A stretch of 64,000 nucleotides of DNA from positions 2,031,596 to 2,095,595 of the forward strand of contig NZ_CP102275.1 in the NCBI RefSeq assembly GCF_025149465.1, read 5' to 3'. Of this stretch, positions 45,501-55,100 are shown in pieces; the first letter of the stretch is position 1, and each line of letters begins with the position of its first letter. The translations under genes and the position numbers were made by a program. Origin of the DNA: Thomasclavelia spiroformis DSM 1552 (GTDB taxonomy: Bacteria > Bacillota_I > Bacilli_A > Erysipelotrichales > Coprobacillaceae). The notes beneath the pieces are model-generated. The model was not told where the DNA came from, did no database searches, and was given only the letters and a program-made list of their open reading frames with translations.

Positions 45501-47042
45501 TGGTGGATTAGTTACTTGAGCAAATTGTTGTTTAAAATAATGAAATAAACGAGGATGACACTTACTTAACATAGCTAATGGTATATCAGTTCCCATAGCT
45601 GCTAATGATTCTTTTTTGTTTTGTGCCATTGGTAAAATAATATCTTTAACATCTTCATAAGTATAACCAAAAACTTTATATAAAATATCTCTTTGATTTT
45701 GATCAAGATATGATGCTTTATTATGTACTGTTAAGTTTTTTAAATGCAATAAATATGAATTTAGCCATTTTCCATATGGTTGTTTTTTAGCATATAAATT
45801 TTTACATTCTTCATCACTAATAATTTTTTTATTTATAGTATCTACTAAAAGCATCTTTCCAGGCTCTAATCTATTTTTACAAATGATTTTTTCTTCAGGA
45901 ATATCTAATACTCCTACTTCTGAAGATAAAATTAAAGTTTGATCATCTAAGATATAATAACGAGCTGGTCTTAAACCATTTCGATCTAAAATTGCTCCCA
46001 TTTTATTTCCATCAGAAAATAAAATTGCAGCTGGTCCATCCCAAGATTCCATCATTGTCGCATAATAGTGATAAAAGTCTTTTTTATCTTGAGCTATTTC
46101 TTCATTTTTCCATGGTTCTGGAATCATTAGCATTATTGCTTTTTCTAAAGGTATTCCATTTATATATAAATACTCTAAAGCATTATCTAAAATTGCAGAA
46201 TCTGAGCCTTGAATATTAACAATCGGATATTGATCATCATAGAATTGAGATTTTAAAATATCTTTACGTGCTAACATACGATGACTATTACCATGAATAG
46301 TATTAATTTCCCCGTTATGAGCAATCATTCGATTTGGATGTGCTCTTTGCCAACTAGGTGTAGTATTAGTAGAAAAACGAGAATGTACAAGAGCAATTGC
46401 ACTATGATAATCATGATCTTGTAAATCATCATAAAATAATCGTAATTGTTCAACTAAAAACATCCCTTTATAGACAATTGTTTTAGCTGACAAAGAACAA
46501 ATATATGTTTCTAGATTTAATTGTTCGAATTCACGTCTAATTTTATATAATAAGCGTTCAAACTCGATGTCTTTTTCAATCTGTTTAGGTCTTTCAACAA
46601 AACATTGCATTATATAAGGCATACACTCTTTAGCCTTTTGACCAAGTATTTCATCATGATAAGGAACATTACGCCATCCCAAAAATTTTACTTCTTTATT
46701 TTTTACAATATCTTCAAATATTTTAAGTGCAATATTCCTTTTAACTTCATCTTGAGGTAAAAAGAACATCCCAATTCCATAATTATTTTCATCATTTAAA
46801 TTTATATTTTGTAAAGCAGTAACTTTTTTAAAAAAATGATGAGAAATTTGAAGAAGAATTCCTACTCCATCACCAACTTTACCACTAGCATCTTTTCCTG
46901 CTCGATGTTCCAATTTCTCGACAATTTGTAAAGCTCGATCAACAACTGTATAATCCTTTCTTCCATCTATGTTTACAACTGCACCAATTCCACAAGCATC
47001 ATGTTCATTTAGCAATTGCATCTTTAGATTTCTATCTTCCAT
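42540..47042 (-). CDS. gltB: Glutamate synthase large subunit
   Basis: 1500 residues. Makes two glutamates from glutamine and 2-oxoglutarate. A short propeptide precedes the glutaminase Cys in [13 protein letters not shown]. The FMN/synthase domain has [34 protein letters not shown] and the iron-sulfur cysteines in [20 protein letters not shown]. The C-terminal beta-helix domain is present ([16 protein letters not shown]). The start at 47042 follows AAAGG by eight bases; the frame extends to 47108 but that part overlaps the 3' end of asnB. Confidence 0.95.
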   Translation of the reverse strand: [1500 protein letters not shown]

Positions 47043-47055
47043 AATCTCAACCTTT

Positions 47056-48636
47056 CTATTTTCCACTATCCCCATAATTAGAAAGTACTCTAGCTGATGG
47101 GTCATCAACTGTACATCCTGGCCACTTTTTATTTGGCATCCAATAGTCTTTAATCATATGGACTTGATGAGGATAATATTTTTCAAATATTTCTCGATAT
47201 AATAATGCTTCTTTTGTAAATGGCTCAATATCTTGATACCGTTTCTTTTTTTCTTCAAACTCTTGATCTGTATATTTTAAATTAGCATAACGTTTTAATT
47301 CATCGCTTAACGAATGACCAACAGCATCGGAAAAAGCCGCCTTTTCTCTCATTAAAATATGTCTTGGTAAATATCCTTTATCAAAAGCTCGTCTTAATAA
47401 ATATTTTCCTTTACCATAAACATTCATTTTCATGTGTGGATCAATATGCATAACATATTTAACAAAAGCCAAATCACCAAAAGGAACCCTTGCTTCAAGT
47501 GAATTAACACTAATACAACGATCTGCTCTTAAAACATCATACATATATAATTCACTAACTCGTTTTTTAGCTTCATTTAAAAAAGCCTTAGCATCTGGGG
47601 CAAAGTCAGTATACTTATATCCAAATAATTCATCAGAAACTTCACCAGTTAACAATACACGAATATCTGTATGTTCATGAATATATTTACAAATAAGATA
47701 CATCCCTATCGAAGCGCGAATTGTTGTAATATCATAAGTACCTAATATTGAAATAACTGTTTCTAAGGAGTTAATAACATCTTCTTTGGTAATAATTACT
47801 TCGGTGTGTTTGCTGTTGATATAATTTGCGACTTCACGAGCATATTTTAAATCAATCGCATCTTCGCTCATTCCAATTGCAAAAGTATGAATTGGTTTAT
47901 TTAAAAGTTTTGATGAAACTGCACATACTAATGATGAATCTAGTCCTCCACTTAATAAAAAACCAATTGGTACATCAGCATCCAAACGTTTTTTTATTCC
48001 TGCTATTAATAAATCATGAATATTAGTACAAACTGTGTCTATATCATCTTGGTAATATTTTGTTACTTTAGTTATATCTAAGTAACAAATAAATTGGCCA
48101 TCTTTATAATAGTGTCCAGGAGGAAAAGGATAGATTTTATCACATAATCCAACTAAGTTTTTAGCTTCAGATGCAAAAATAATTTGCTTATCTTTATCAT
48201 ACCCATAAAATAGTGGTCTAATTCCAATTGGATCTCTTGCAGCAATTAATTGTTTAGAATTTTCTTCATAAATAATTAATGCAAACTCGCCGTCAAGCTC
48301 TTTAAACATTTCTACACCTTTTTGTTCATAAAATGGTAGTAATATTTCACAATCACTTTCACTATTAAAATTAACTCCTTTTTTTATTAAATCCTCTTTA
48401 ATTTTACGAAATCCATAAACTTCCCCATTACAAACAAGATAATTATTTTTATATTTAAAAGGTTGCATCCCTCTTTGATTAATTCCCATAATCGATAAGC
48501 GATGAAATCCCAACACACATTGATCTATTTCAACAATTTTAGTAGCATCAGGCCCTCTTGAAAGGGTCTGATTGAACCCCTTCAAGAATTCTTCATGTGA
48601 TATACACTTGCCATAATAGCCCATTATTGAACACAT
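47056..48636 (-). CDS. asnB: Asparagine synthase (glutamine-hydrolysing)
   Basis: 526 residues. Class II glutaminase with Cys2 (MCSIMGYYG), GFHRLSIMG and YLVCNGEVYGFRK. The synthetase domain has the PP-loop LLSGGLDSSLVC and GEVSDELFGYKY. It forms asparagine from aspartate, ATP and glutamine. Located between glutamine synthetase and GOGAT, 12 bp after glnN and 13 bp before gltB, so all four genes share one transcript, linking glutamine supply to its two main users. Confidence 0.94.
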   Translation of the reverse strand: MCSIMGYYGKCISHEEFLKGFNQTLSRGPDATKIVEIDQCVLGFHRLSIMGINQRGMQPFKYKNNYLVCNGEVYGFRKIKEDLIKKGVNFNSESDCEILLPFYEQKGVEMFKELDGEFALIIYEENSKQLIAARDPIGIRPLFYGYDKDKQIIFASEAKNLVGLCDKIYPFPPGHYYKDGQFICYLDITKVTKYYQDDIDTVCTNIHDLLIAGIKKRLDADVPIGFLLSGGLDSSLVCAVSSKLLNKPIHTFAIGMSEDAIDLKYAREVANYINSKHTEVIITKEDVINSLETVISILGTYDITTIRASIGMYLICKYIHEHTDIRVLLTGEVSDELFGYKYTDFAPDAKAFLNEAKKRVSELYMYDVLRADRCISVNSLEARVPFGDLAFVKYVMHIDPHMKMNVYGKGKYLLRRAFDKGYLPRHILMREKAAFSDAVGHSLSDELKRYANLKYTDQEFEEKKKRYQDIEPFTKEALLYREIFEKYYPHQVHMIKDYWMPNKKWPGCTVDDPSARVLSNYGDSGK

Positions 48637-48648
48637 ATAATTTCCCCC

Positions 48649-50745
48649 TTATAAAATACCAAACAATAATTTTCCATATGTTGGAAATGGCCATAATTTT
48701 TCATCAATTAAAGTTTCTAATTTATCACAAGCAACTCTTAATTCATTCATTTTGATAATAATATTATCTTTATAAAATAATGCCTGTTTTTCAAAATCAT
48801 CTATTTCTTGTGCTTGTTTTAGATTTTCTTCTAATTTTAATGTTGTTTCATAGGCTTGATTTAGTAATATTGTAGTTTGTTCAAGAATTTCTTGTTCATA
48901 TAAACTTTTATTAGTTGGTAATACTTGTTGTTTTGATAAAATTGTATCTGCAAGTTGTTTAGTGTAATTACTTATTGCTGGTAAGATTTCTTTTTTTGAC
49001 ATATTTACCATTGTTAAAGCTTCAATATTTAATATTTTGACATATTCTTCCATTAAGATTTCATAACGTGAATAAATTTCTTCATCATCAAAAACATGAT
49101 GTCTTTTAAATAATTCACGGTTTTCTTCTTTAATAAAATATGGTAAAACATCAGGAGTAGTTTTTAAATTTAATAAACCACGTTTTTTAGCTTCTTCAAT
49201 CCATGCTTGATCATATCCATTTCCATTAAAAATAATTCTTTTATGTTCCTTAATTGTCTTTTGAATCAATTCATGTAATGCAGATGAAAAATCATTACTA
49301 TTTTCTAAAATATCTGCAAATTCTTTTAATTCATCAGCAATTACAGTATTTAAAACAATATTACATCCTGCAATCGAAGAACTAGAACCTGGCATCCTAA
49401 ACTCAAATTTATTACCAGTAAAAGCAAATGGGGAAGTACGATTACGATCAGTTGTATCTTTTGTAAACTTAGGTAATACATGTGCCCCTATTTTCATTAA
49501 TTCCTTAACTTTTCCATCGTATGCTCGATCTTCTTCAATTGCTTCTAAGATTTCTGTTAATTCATCACCTAAAAATACAGAAATAATTGCTGGTGGTGCT
49601 TCATTTGCACCCAAACGATGATCATTTCCAGCTGTAGCAACTGATAATCTTAATAAATCTTGATGCTCATCAGCCGCTTTTAAAATTGCACATAAGAATA
49701 ATAAAAATTGTGCATTTTCATATGGAGTTTCTCCTGGTTCTAATAAATTAACACCAGAATCTGTAGAAATTGACCAGTTATTATGTTTCCCACTGCCATT
49801 GATTCCTGCAAATGGTTTTTCATGTAGTAAAGCTACTAGATCATGTTTTTTAGCAGTACGTTGAATCAACTCCATTATTAATTGATTATGATCTGTTGCA
49901 ATATTAGTTGTTGAAAAAATTGGTGCTAATTCATGCTGAGCCGGTGCTACCTCATTATGTTCAGTTTTAGCAAAAATACCTAATTTCCACAATTCAACAT
50001 TTAAGTCATTCATAAATGCTTGTACTCTTGATTTAATTGTTCCAAAATAATGATCTTCCATTTCTTGCCCTTTTGGTGATGGTGCACCAAATAAAGTACG
50101 TCCTGTATAAATTAAATCTTTTCTTTGTTCATAATATTTTTTATCGACTAAAAAATATTCTTGTTCTGGTCCCACTGTTGTTTTAACAGAAACAACATCA
50201 TTATTTCCAAACAATTTTAAAATTCGCATTGCTTGTTTTTGAATTGCTTCCATACTTCTTAATAATGGTGTTTTTTTATCCAAAGCATGACCAGAATATG
50301 AACAAAATGCTGTTGGAATACATAACACATTATTTTTAATAAATGCATATGATGTAGGATCCCATGCTGTATAACCACGAGCTTCAAAGGTTGCTCTTAA
50401 TCCTCCGTTTGGAAATGATGAAGCATCAGGTTCACCTTTGATTAACTCTTTTCCAGAAAATTCTAAAATCATTTTTCCGTTTTTCTTAACATTGATAAAG
50501 CTATCATGTTTTTCTGCCGTTACCCCTGTCATCGGTTGAAACCAATGTGTATAATGAGTTACCCCATGTTCAATTGCCCAATCTTTCATTGCATTTGCTA
50601 CAGCATTAGCAATTTTAATATTTAATGGTTTAGATTCTTTTAATGTTTTTTGTAATTCTTTAAATGTGTCTTTTGGTAATCTTTTTTCCATCGTTTCTTC
50701 ATCAAAAACCAATTCCCCAAATAATTTTGTAATATCTTTTTTCAT
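48649..50745 (-). CDS. glnN: Glutamine synthetase, type III
   Basis: 698 residues, the length of GSIII (about 700) against 440-470 for GSI. Readable family parts: THYTHWFQPMTGVTAEKHDS, ATFEARGYTAWDPTS, VGPEQEYFLVD, NEVAPAQHELAPIF, GINGSGKHNNWSIST and NRTSPFAFTGNKFEFRMPGS. It forms glutamine from glutamate and ammonia. It lacks the adenylylation region of GSI. First gene of the operon, with a strong promoter and AAGGGGG ribosome-binding site. No GlnR-type box was recognised. Confidence 0.95.
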   Translation of the reverse strand: MKKDITKLFGELVFDEETMEKRLPKDTFKELQKTLKESKPLNIKIANAVANAMKDWAIEHGVTHYTHWFQPMTGVTAEKHDSFINVKKNGKMILEFSGKELIKGEPDASSFPNGGLRATFEARGYTAWDPTSYAFIKNNVLCIPTAFCSYSGHALDKKTPLLRSMEAIQKQAMRILKLFGNNDVVSVKTTVGPEQEYFLVDKKYYEQRKDLIYTGRTLFGAPSPKGQEMEDHYFGTIKSRVQAFMNDLNVELWKLGIFAKTEHNEVAPAQHELAPIFSTTNIATDHNQLIMELIQRTAKKHDLVALLHEKPFAGINGSGKHNNWSISTDSGVNLLEPGETPYENAQFLLFLCAILKAADEHQDLLRLSVATAGNDHRLGANEAPPAIISVFLGDELTEILEAIEEDRAYDGKVKELMKIGAHVLPKFTKDTTDRNRTSPFAFTGNKFEFRMPGSSSSIAGCNIVLNTVIADELKEFADILENSNDFSSALHELIQKTIKEHKRIIFNGNGYDQAWIEEAKKRGLLNLKTTPDVLPYFIKEENRELFKRHHVFDDEEIYSRYEILMEEYVKILNIEALTMVNMSKKEILPAISNYTKQLADTILSKQQVLPTNKSLYEQEILEQTTILLNQAYETTLKLEENLKQAQEIDDFEKQALFYKDNIIIKMNELRVACDKLETLIDEKLWPFPTYGKLLFGIL

Positions 50746-50811
50746 TAAGTTGACCCCCTTTTATTGATAAATATATATCTTAATGATAAATATTTATTAC
50801 TTATTGTTTGT

Positions 50812-50840
50812 ATTATGCATCAAACATTATCTGTTGTCAA
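50812..50840 (-). promoter_or_regulatory. Promoter of the glnN operon
   Basis: TTGACA (- strand, 50835-50840), 17 bp, CATAAT (50812-50817). The leader to the ATG is about 65 nt and AT-rich. Confidence 0.75.
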
Positions 50841-50888
50841 TATATTTTTATTATTTTAATAAAATATTATCATCAAATAAAATAAAAA

Positions 50889-50919
50889 AACTATTAATAA
50901 CCTATTGTTACTAATAGTT
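50889..50919 (-). terminator. Terminator of orphan transcript 1
   Basis: AACTATTA and TAATAGTT pair around a loop, with A/T tracts on each side. It is related in sequence to the hairpins at 51573-51602 and 60186-60215. Confidence 0.6.
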
Positions 50920-51461
50920 AAAACCATATAGATAATTATATTTTCAATACTAATTTATTGTAAATGTCGATAGGAAAGGAAAGAAAAGTTTTTTTACTAT
51001 TATATCAAGTATTTTTAATATTTTTATCTATTGTTTTATTTTAAGTATTGTGTATCATATTATAATTTCTAACCAGTTAATATTTATTTTAGATTATTAT
51101 TGATTTGTTGTACTATTAATTTTTATAATTATATATTATTTTAAATAGTAATAAATATCATTGGTTATTATTTTTGACAATTGTACCAATTGAATCTACT
51201 GCAATATTTATAAATACTAATTCATCAAGCCAAATTAATTTTTCATATTACAGTAATATTAAAGAGAAATTTTTTAAAATTTACCGGTTAAACAGTTTGT
51301 TAAACTGTACCAGTTTTCCATCTATCACATTATATCTAGCAATTTATTTAATGATTTTAGATGGTTAATTAATGATGTGTATTTTTTTATAGCGTGTATT
51401 TTACATCATAGTACTTTTTATCTCATCACCCCTTTATCTTTTTCTTAACTATAATATACCA
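50889..51461 (-). other. Orphan promoter-to-terminator unit 1, no protein gene
   Basis: From an extended -10 near 51453 to the hairpin at 50889 there are about 550 bp with no credible coding frame. A polypurine-polypyrimidine block (GATAGGAAAGGAAAGAAAAG near 50970) resembles one in unit 2. It may be a small RNA, or the scar left after loss of a surface-protein gene. Confidence 0.5.
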
Positions 51462-51508
51462 TAATATATTAATTAAAATAAGTTAGATAAAATGTAATTT
51501 TTTTTACA
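51453..51508 (-). promoter_or_regulatory. GH92-type promoter, orphan copy 1
   Basis: TGTAATTTTTTTTACA (51493-51508) is an inverted repeat with TGTAA/TTACA arms. Its near edge lies exactly 40 bp from the extended -10, TGGTATATT on the - strand (51453-51461). A second palindrome, TGTAAAATTATTTTACA, is at 51529-51545. Same layout as at 51975 and 58274. Confidence 0.65.
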
Positions 51509-51572
51509 TAAATTATAGACAAAATTTATGTAAAATTATTTTACATTTTTTTATCCCCCTCCTCTAAAAAAA

Positions 51573-51602
51573 GACTATTAATAATTTAAATCATTAATAG
51601 TC
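51573..51602 (-). terminator. Terminator of orphan transcript 2
   Basis: GACTATTAAT and ATTAATAGTC (- strand) form a 10-bp stem with TTTTTTT following. Nearly identical in arms to the hairpin after the second GH92 gene (60186-60215). Confidence 0.75.
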
Positions 51603-51983
51603 TTCAATACAATTTCTAATACTTATCAATTATATTTTCGAAAGGAAAGAAAGGTTTATTTATTATAATATTATATATTTTATTTAAAATTATTCATTTT
51701 ACTACTCCTAACTATACAAGTTTAATTTCTTGCATATTAGCACCAAATATTAGTGTAGTAAATAATAGCTATTTATCTCTGTAACTAAATATTCATTTAC
51801 TTTTTAAACAATACTTAATATGACTTATCAGCCTCGATTATTATAACTCAAGTTTTAAACTCTTGAGCCTGAGTCACTGTTTCACCATTAAATATTTAAC
51901 AAGAATTTTATAAACATTTATTTATATAACAACTATCTTCTCCAATTTTATATCGTTATCACCTTCTTGACTATAATATAGCA
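51573..51983 (-). other. Orphan promoter-to-terminator unit 2, no protein gene
   Basis: About 400 bp from the extended -10 to a clear terminator. It contains a hairpin CTCAAG-CTTGAG (near 51849-51869), a five-codon frame behind AGGAG, and a polypurine block near 51640. No protein-coding gene is visible. From 52067 to 52151 there is only the 3' flank of the GH92 gene. Confidence 0.5.
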
Positions 51984-52030
51984 TATCGCAATTATTAAAA
52001 AAAGATAGATAAAATGTAAGTTTTTTTACA
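51975..52030 (-). promoter_or_regulatory. GH92-type promoter, orphan copy 2
   Basis: TGTAAGTTTTTTTACA (52015-52030) is identical to the site upstream of the GH92 gene. Its near edge is 40 bp from the extended -10 TGCTATATT (- strand, 51975-51983). A second palindrome TGTAATTTTTTTTACA lies at 52051-52066. Confidence 0.65.
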
Positions 52031-52151
52031 AAATTTACATCTACAATTATTGTAATTTTTTTTACAAAATTTGCATACAAAAAGGAGGAACAGATATTAT
52101 TGATAAACTCAATAATTCTGATCTTCCTTATTTATTAACAATATTTTATAA

Positions 52152-55100
52152 TTAATTTTCTTTTCTTTTCAATATTGTATATCCAGCAATGCTTAATAAT
52201 GCAATTGTTGCAAACATTCCTGCTAAGCTTTCATCTCCTGTTTTTACACTTGCAGTTGTATCACCATTATTTACTGGTGTACTTACTGTGTTATCAGTTG
52301 TTACTGTTTGTAATCCTGCGATTGCTTTTGCTAGAACATCTTTTGCATTATCTACTTCTTTTTGAGTGGCATCTGGATTTTCATATACTGCTTTTGCTTC
52401 ATCTAATGCTTTTGTTAATCCATCAAATGTTGCTTTTGTATAGTTTGCCCCGTTTAATCCATTTGCTTGATTAATTAAGTCTTCTAATAAGCTCTTATCT
52501 GGAATTAATCTTAAGTTCAAGAATGCTGTTACTAATTCACTGTATGCTGTGTTTACTTCTTCTTGCATTGCATTTTCATCGTTATATACAGCAATTGCTT
52601 CAGTTAATTCTTTATCAAAAGCTGTCCATGTAGTTTGAGTATATTTAGATGAATCTAATCCTGTAACTTTATCGATGAATGCTTTTAATGCTTTTTTATC
52701 TCCTTTGAAGAATTCTAATTTTTGCATTACACTAGCAAGTCGATCAAATGCATTATCTACTTCTTCTTGTGTTGCACTAACATCATTATAAACTGCATTA
52801 GCTTCATCTCTTGCGGCAATGAATTCATCAACTACTGCTGGTACGACATTAGCTAAATCTTCATCAGTGATTGCATTAGCTAGATCTACTGCAATTTTTA
52901 ATGCTACTTTATTGACACTATCAGTTTCTATTGGTTTAAGTGCTTTAATTGCTTGATCTAAGTTAGCTACAGCTTCATCTACTTGTGCTTGTGTTAATGA
53001 AACTGTTTCATAAACTGTTTTTGCATTTTCTAATGCTGCTTTAAATTCTGCTTTTCCTTCTTCTTTATATAAATCTAAATCAATTGCTTCAGCTTGTTTA
53101 ATGATTTCTTCAAGAGCAGTTCTATTTAATGCAGTTAATTTTGAATGAGCATCAACTAATCCATCATATGCATTTTTGAATACTTCGTATTCACTATCAG
53201 TTGGAATAGCTTTTGCTACTTCAATTGCTTGCATTAAATTAGCATAGCTATCTTTTGTATAATCAGCTTCATTAATATTTTCTAATTGTACTACGTAATC
53301 ATTTAAATCAAATGCAATTTTATATTGTAATGCTGCAAGAGCATTATCAATATCTTTAATAGCAATTCTTACATCATTAGCTGTTGCATTTTGATTATCA
53401 ATTACAGCACTACCAGTTAATAATCTATCTTTGAAGATATTAAATCCAACATAATGATATTTATCATATTCTTGAAGTAAAGCTACATTTTCATCATATT
53501 TTGCTTGTAATTGTGATTTATCAACATCAGCTATTGGTTCACCAAATTCAAACCAGTCGAAGTTAGCTACCCAACCACTTCCATCTGTATGTAATTTTAA
53601 ATATACATCATGACTTCCTGTGATTTCTTGATCAAATACTTCTCTAATTACTGTATAATTTGCCCATCCATTTGTAGTTGGTAAATTAATTGTTCCAATT
53701 GGATTTCCATCCATATTGTCTAAATATACATCTATTCTTGAATTTGTTCCTGCAGTTCCTGGATTATGTGAATAACGTACTGTCATTTCTGTTTTCCCAT
53801 TAAATTCAACACCGTTATAACGAAGCCATGCATCATTTCTAGCTCCTCCGATATTTGTCAATGATTTTCCAGTATTATCAGTACTATTTTCAACTTTTAA
53901 TTCAGCTCCTGACCAGTCATCTTTATTTTCTGCTTCTATATGATTTACACCAGAATTTACAAATTCCATGTAATCAATATTAGCAACATATGGTCTTCCA
54001 CCGTCATTTGTACCTCTTAATACAAAGCAAATATCTTGAACACCAGTAACACTAGTATCTAATTTTGTACTAACTGTTTGATAATCGCTCCATCCACCAG
54101 TAAGAGGTAACATGATAGTTCCTAATAATTCACCATCTTTGTTATCTTTTCTAATTTCAATACGAGCATCTAATGCACAAGCATCTACACGTGTAGAGTA
54201 ATGTACATTAATTGTATCAGCTTCAAGATTATTAAAGTTTACATTATTGTATTTAATCCAAGCTCCATCATATGTTCCACCTAAGTTGATAGATTCATTC
54301 TTTAAGCCATTTCCTGAGTTTTCATCACTTTTTTCAGCTTCTAATTTAACACTATCAATATCAGCAGTTTCTTTAAATTGCAAATAATCAACTTTAGCTA
54401 CATATGGTTTACTATCTTCTGTTGTTCCTTTGAAAACAAAATATACATCATGTTTTCCATCTAATAATTCAGGATTACTAATTTCAAATTGAAGTGTTTC
54501 ATAACTTCCCCATGCAGTTCCTGTTGCTGGTAATTGAATATCACCAATCAATGTACCATCAACACCATCTAAACGTACTTCTAAATGACTATCACTAGCA
54601 CAACGATTACTAGCATTATCATAACGAAGTTCTAAATATTTTGGACTTAGACCATTAAAATCAAGAGCATCATATCTTATCCAAGCACCATCATATGTTC
54701 CATGAAGTACTGAACCTTCAACTCTTAAACTTCCGCCAGATGTAACATCACTGCTTTCAGCTTGTAAAACAGAGAATCCATCTCTTGGAATATCAAGTTG
54801 TTCTTGAGCATCAATAATATCACCAATAGCTAAATCAATTTCTTTACTAGTCGCATTTTTGTTATCTAAAAGTTCTTGTCCTTTAGCTACAGCATCTAAA
54901 ACTGCTTGATAAGATGATTGTGTATAAGCACTAGCATTTATATATGTTGCTTCAGCCATAGTTCTTTTTAATTTAGATGTATGATCATAATCAAAATCTA
55001 ATAATAAAGCAGTCATTCCGCCACGTGAACTTTGACCAATTTCACTAGCTAATGCTCCATTGAAAGCACTATCTGTAAATGCAAGTTCAATTTCTGCATC

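Noticed and set aside
51297..51312. AACTGTACCAGTT matching the IS3 terminal sequence near 5289
   Set aside because: Only 13 bases match and there is no transposase remnant beside it; an adjacent AAACTGT palindrome explains part of it. Probably chance.
51174..51368. 64-codon + strand frame in the gene-free stretch before glnN
   Set aside because: AT-rich, no ribosome-binding site, no recognisable domain; antisense to the orphan unit and most likely random.
52175..52474. Leu/His-rich + strand frame inside the GH92 3' end
   Set aside because: It is the complement of Ala/Lys-rich repeat codons of the real gene; low-complexity composition and no ribosome-binding site.
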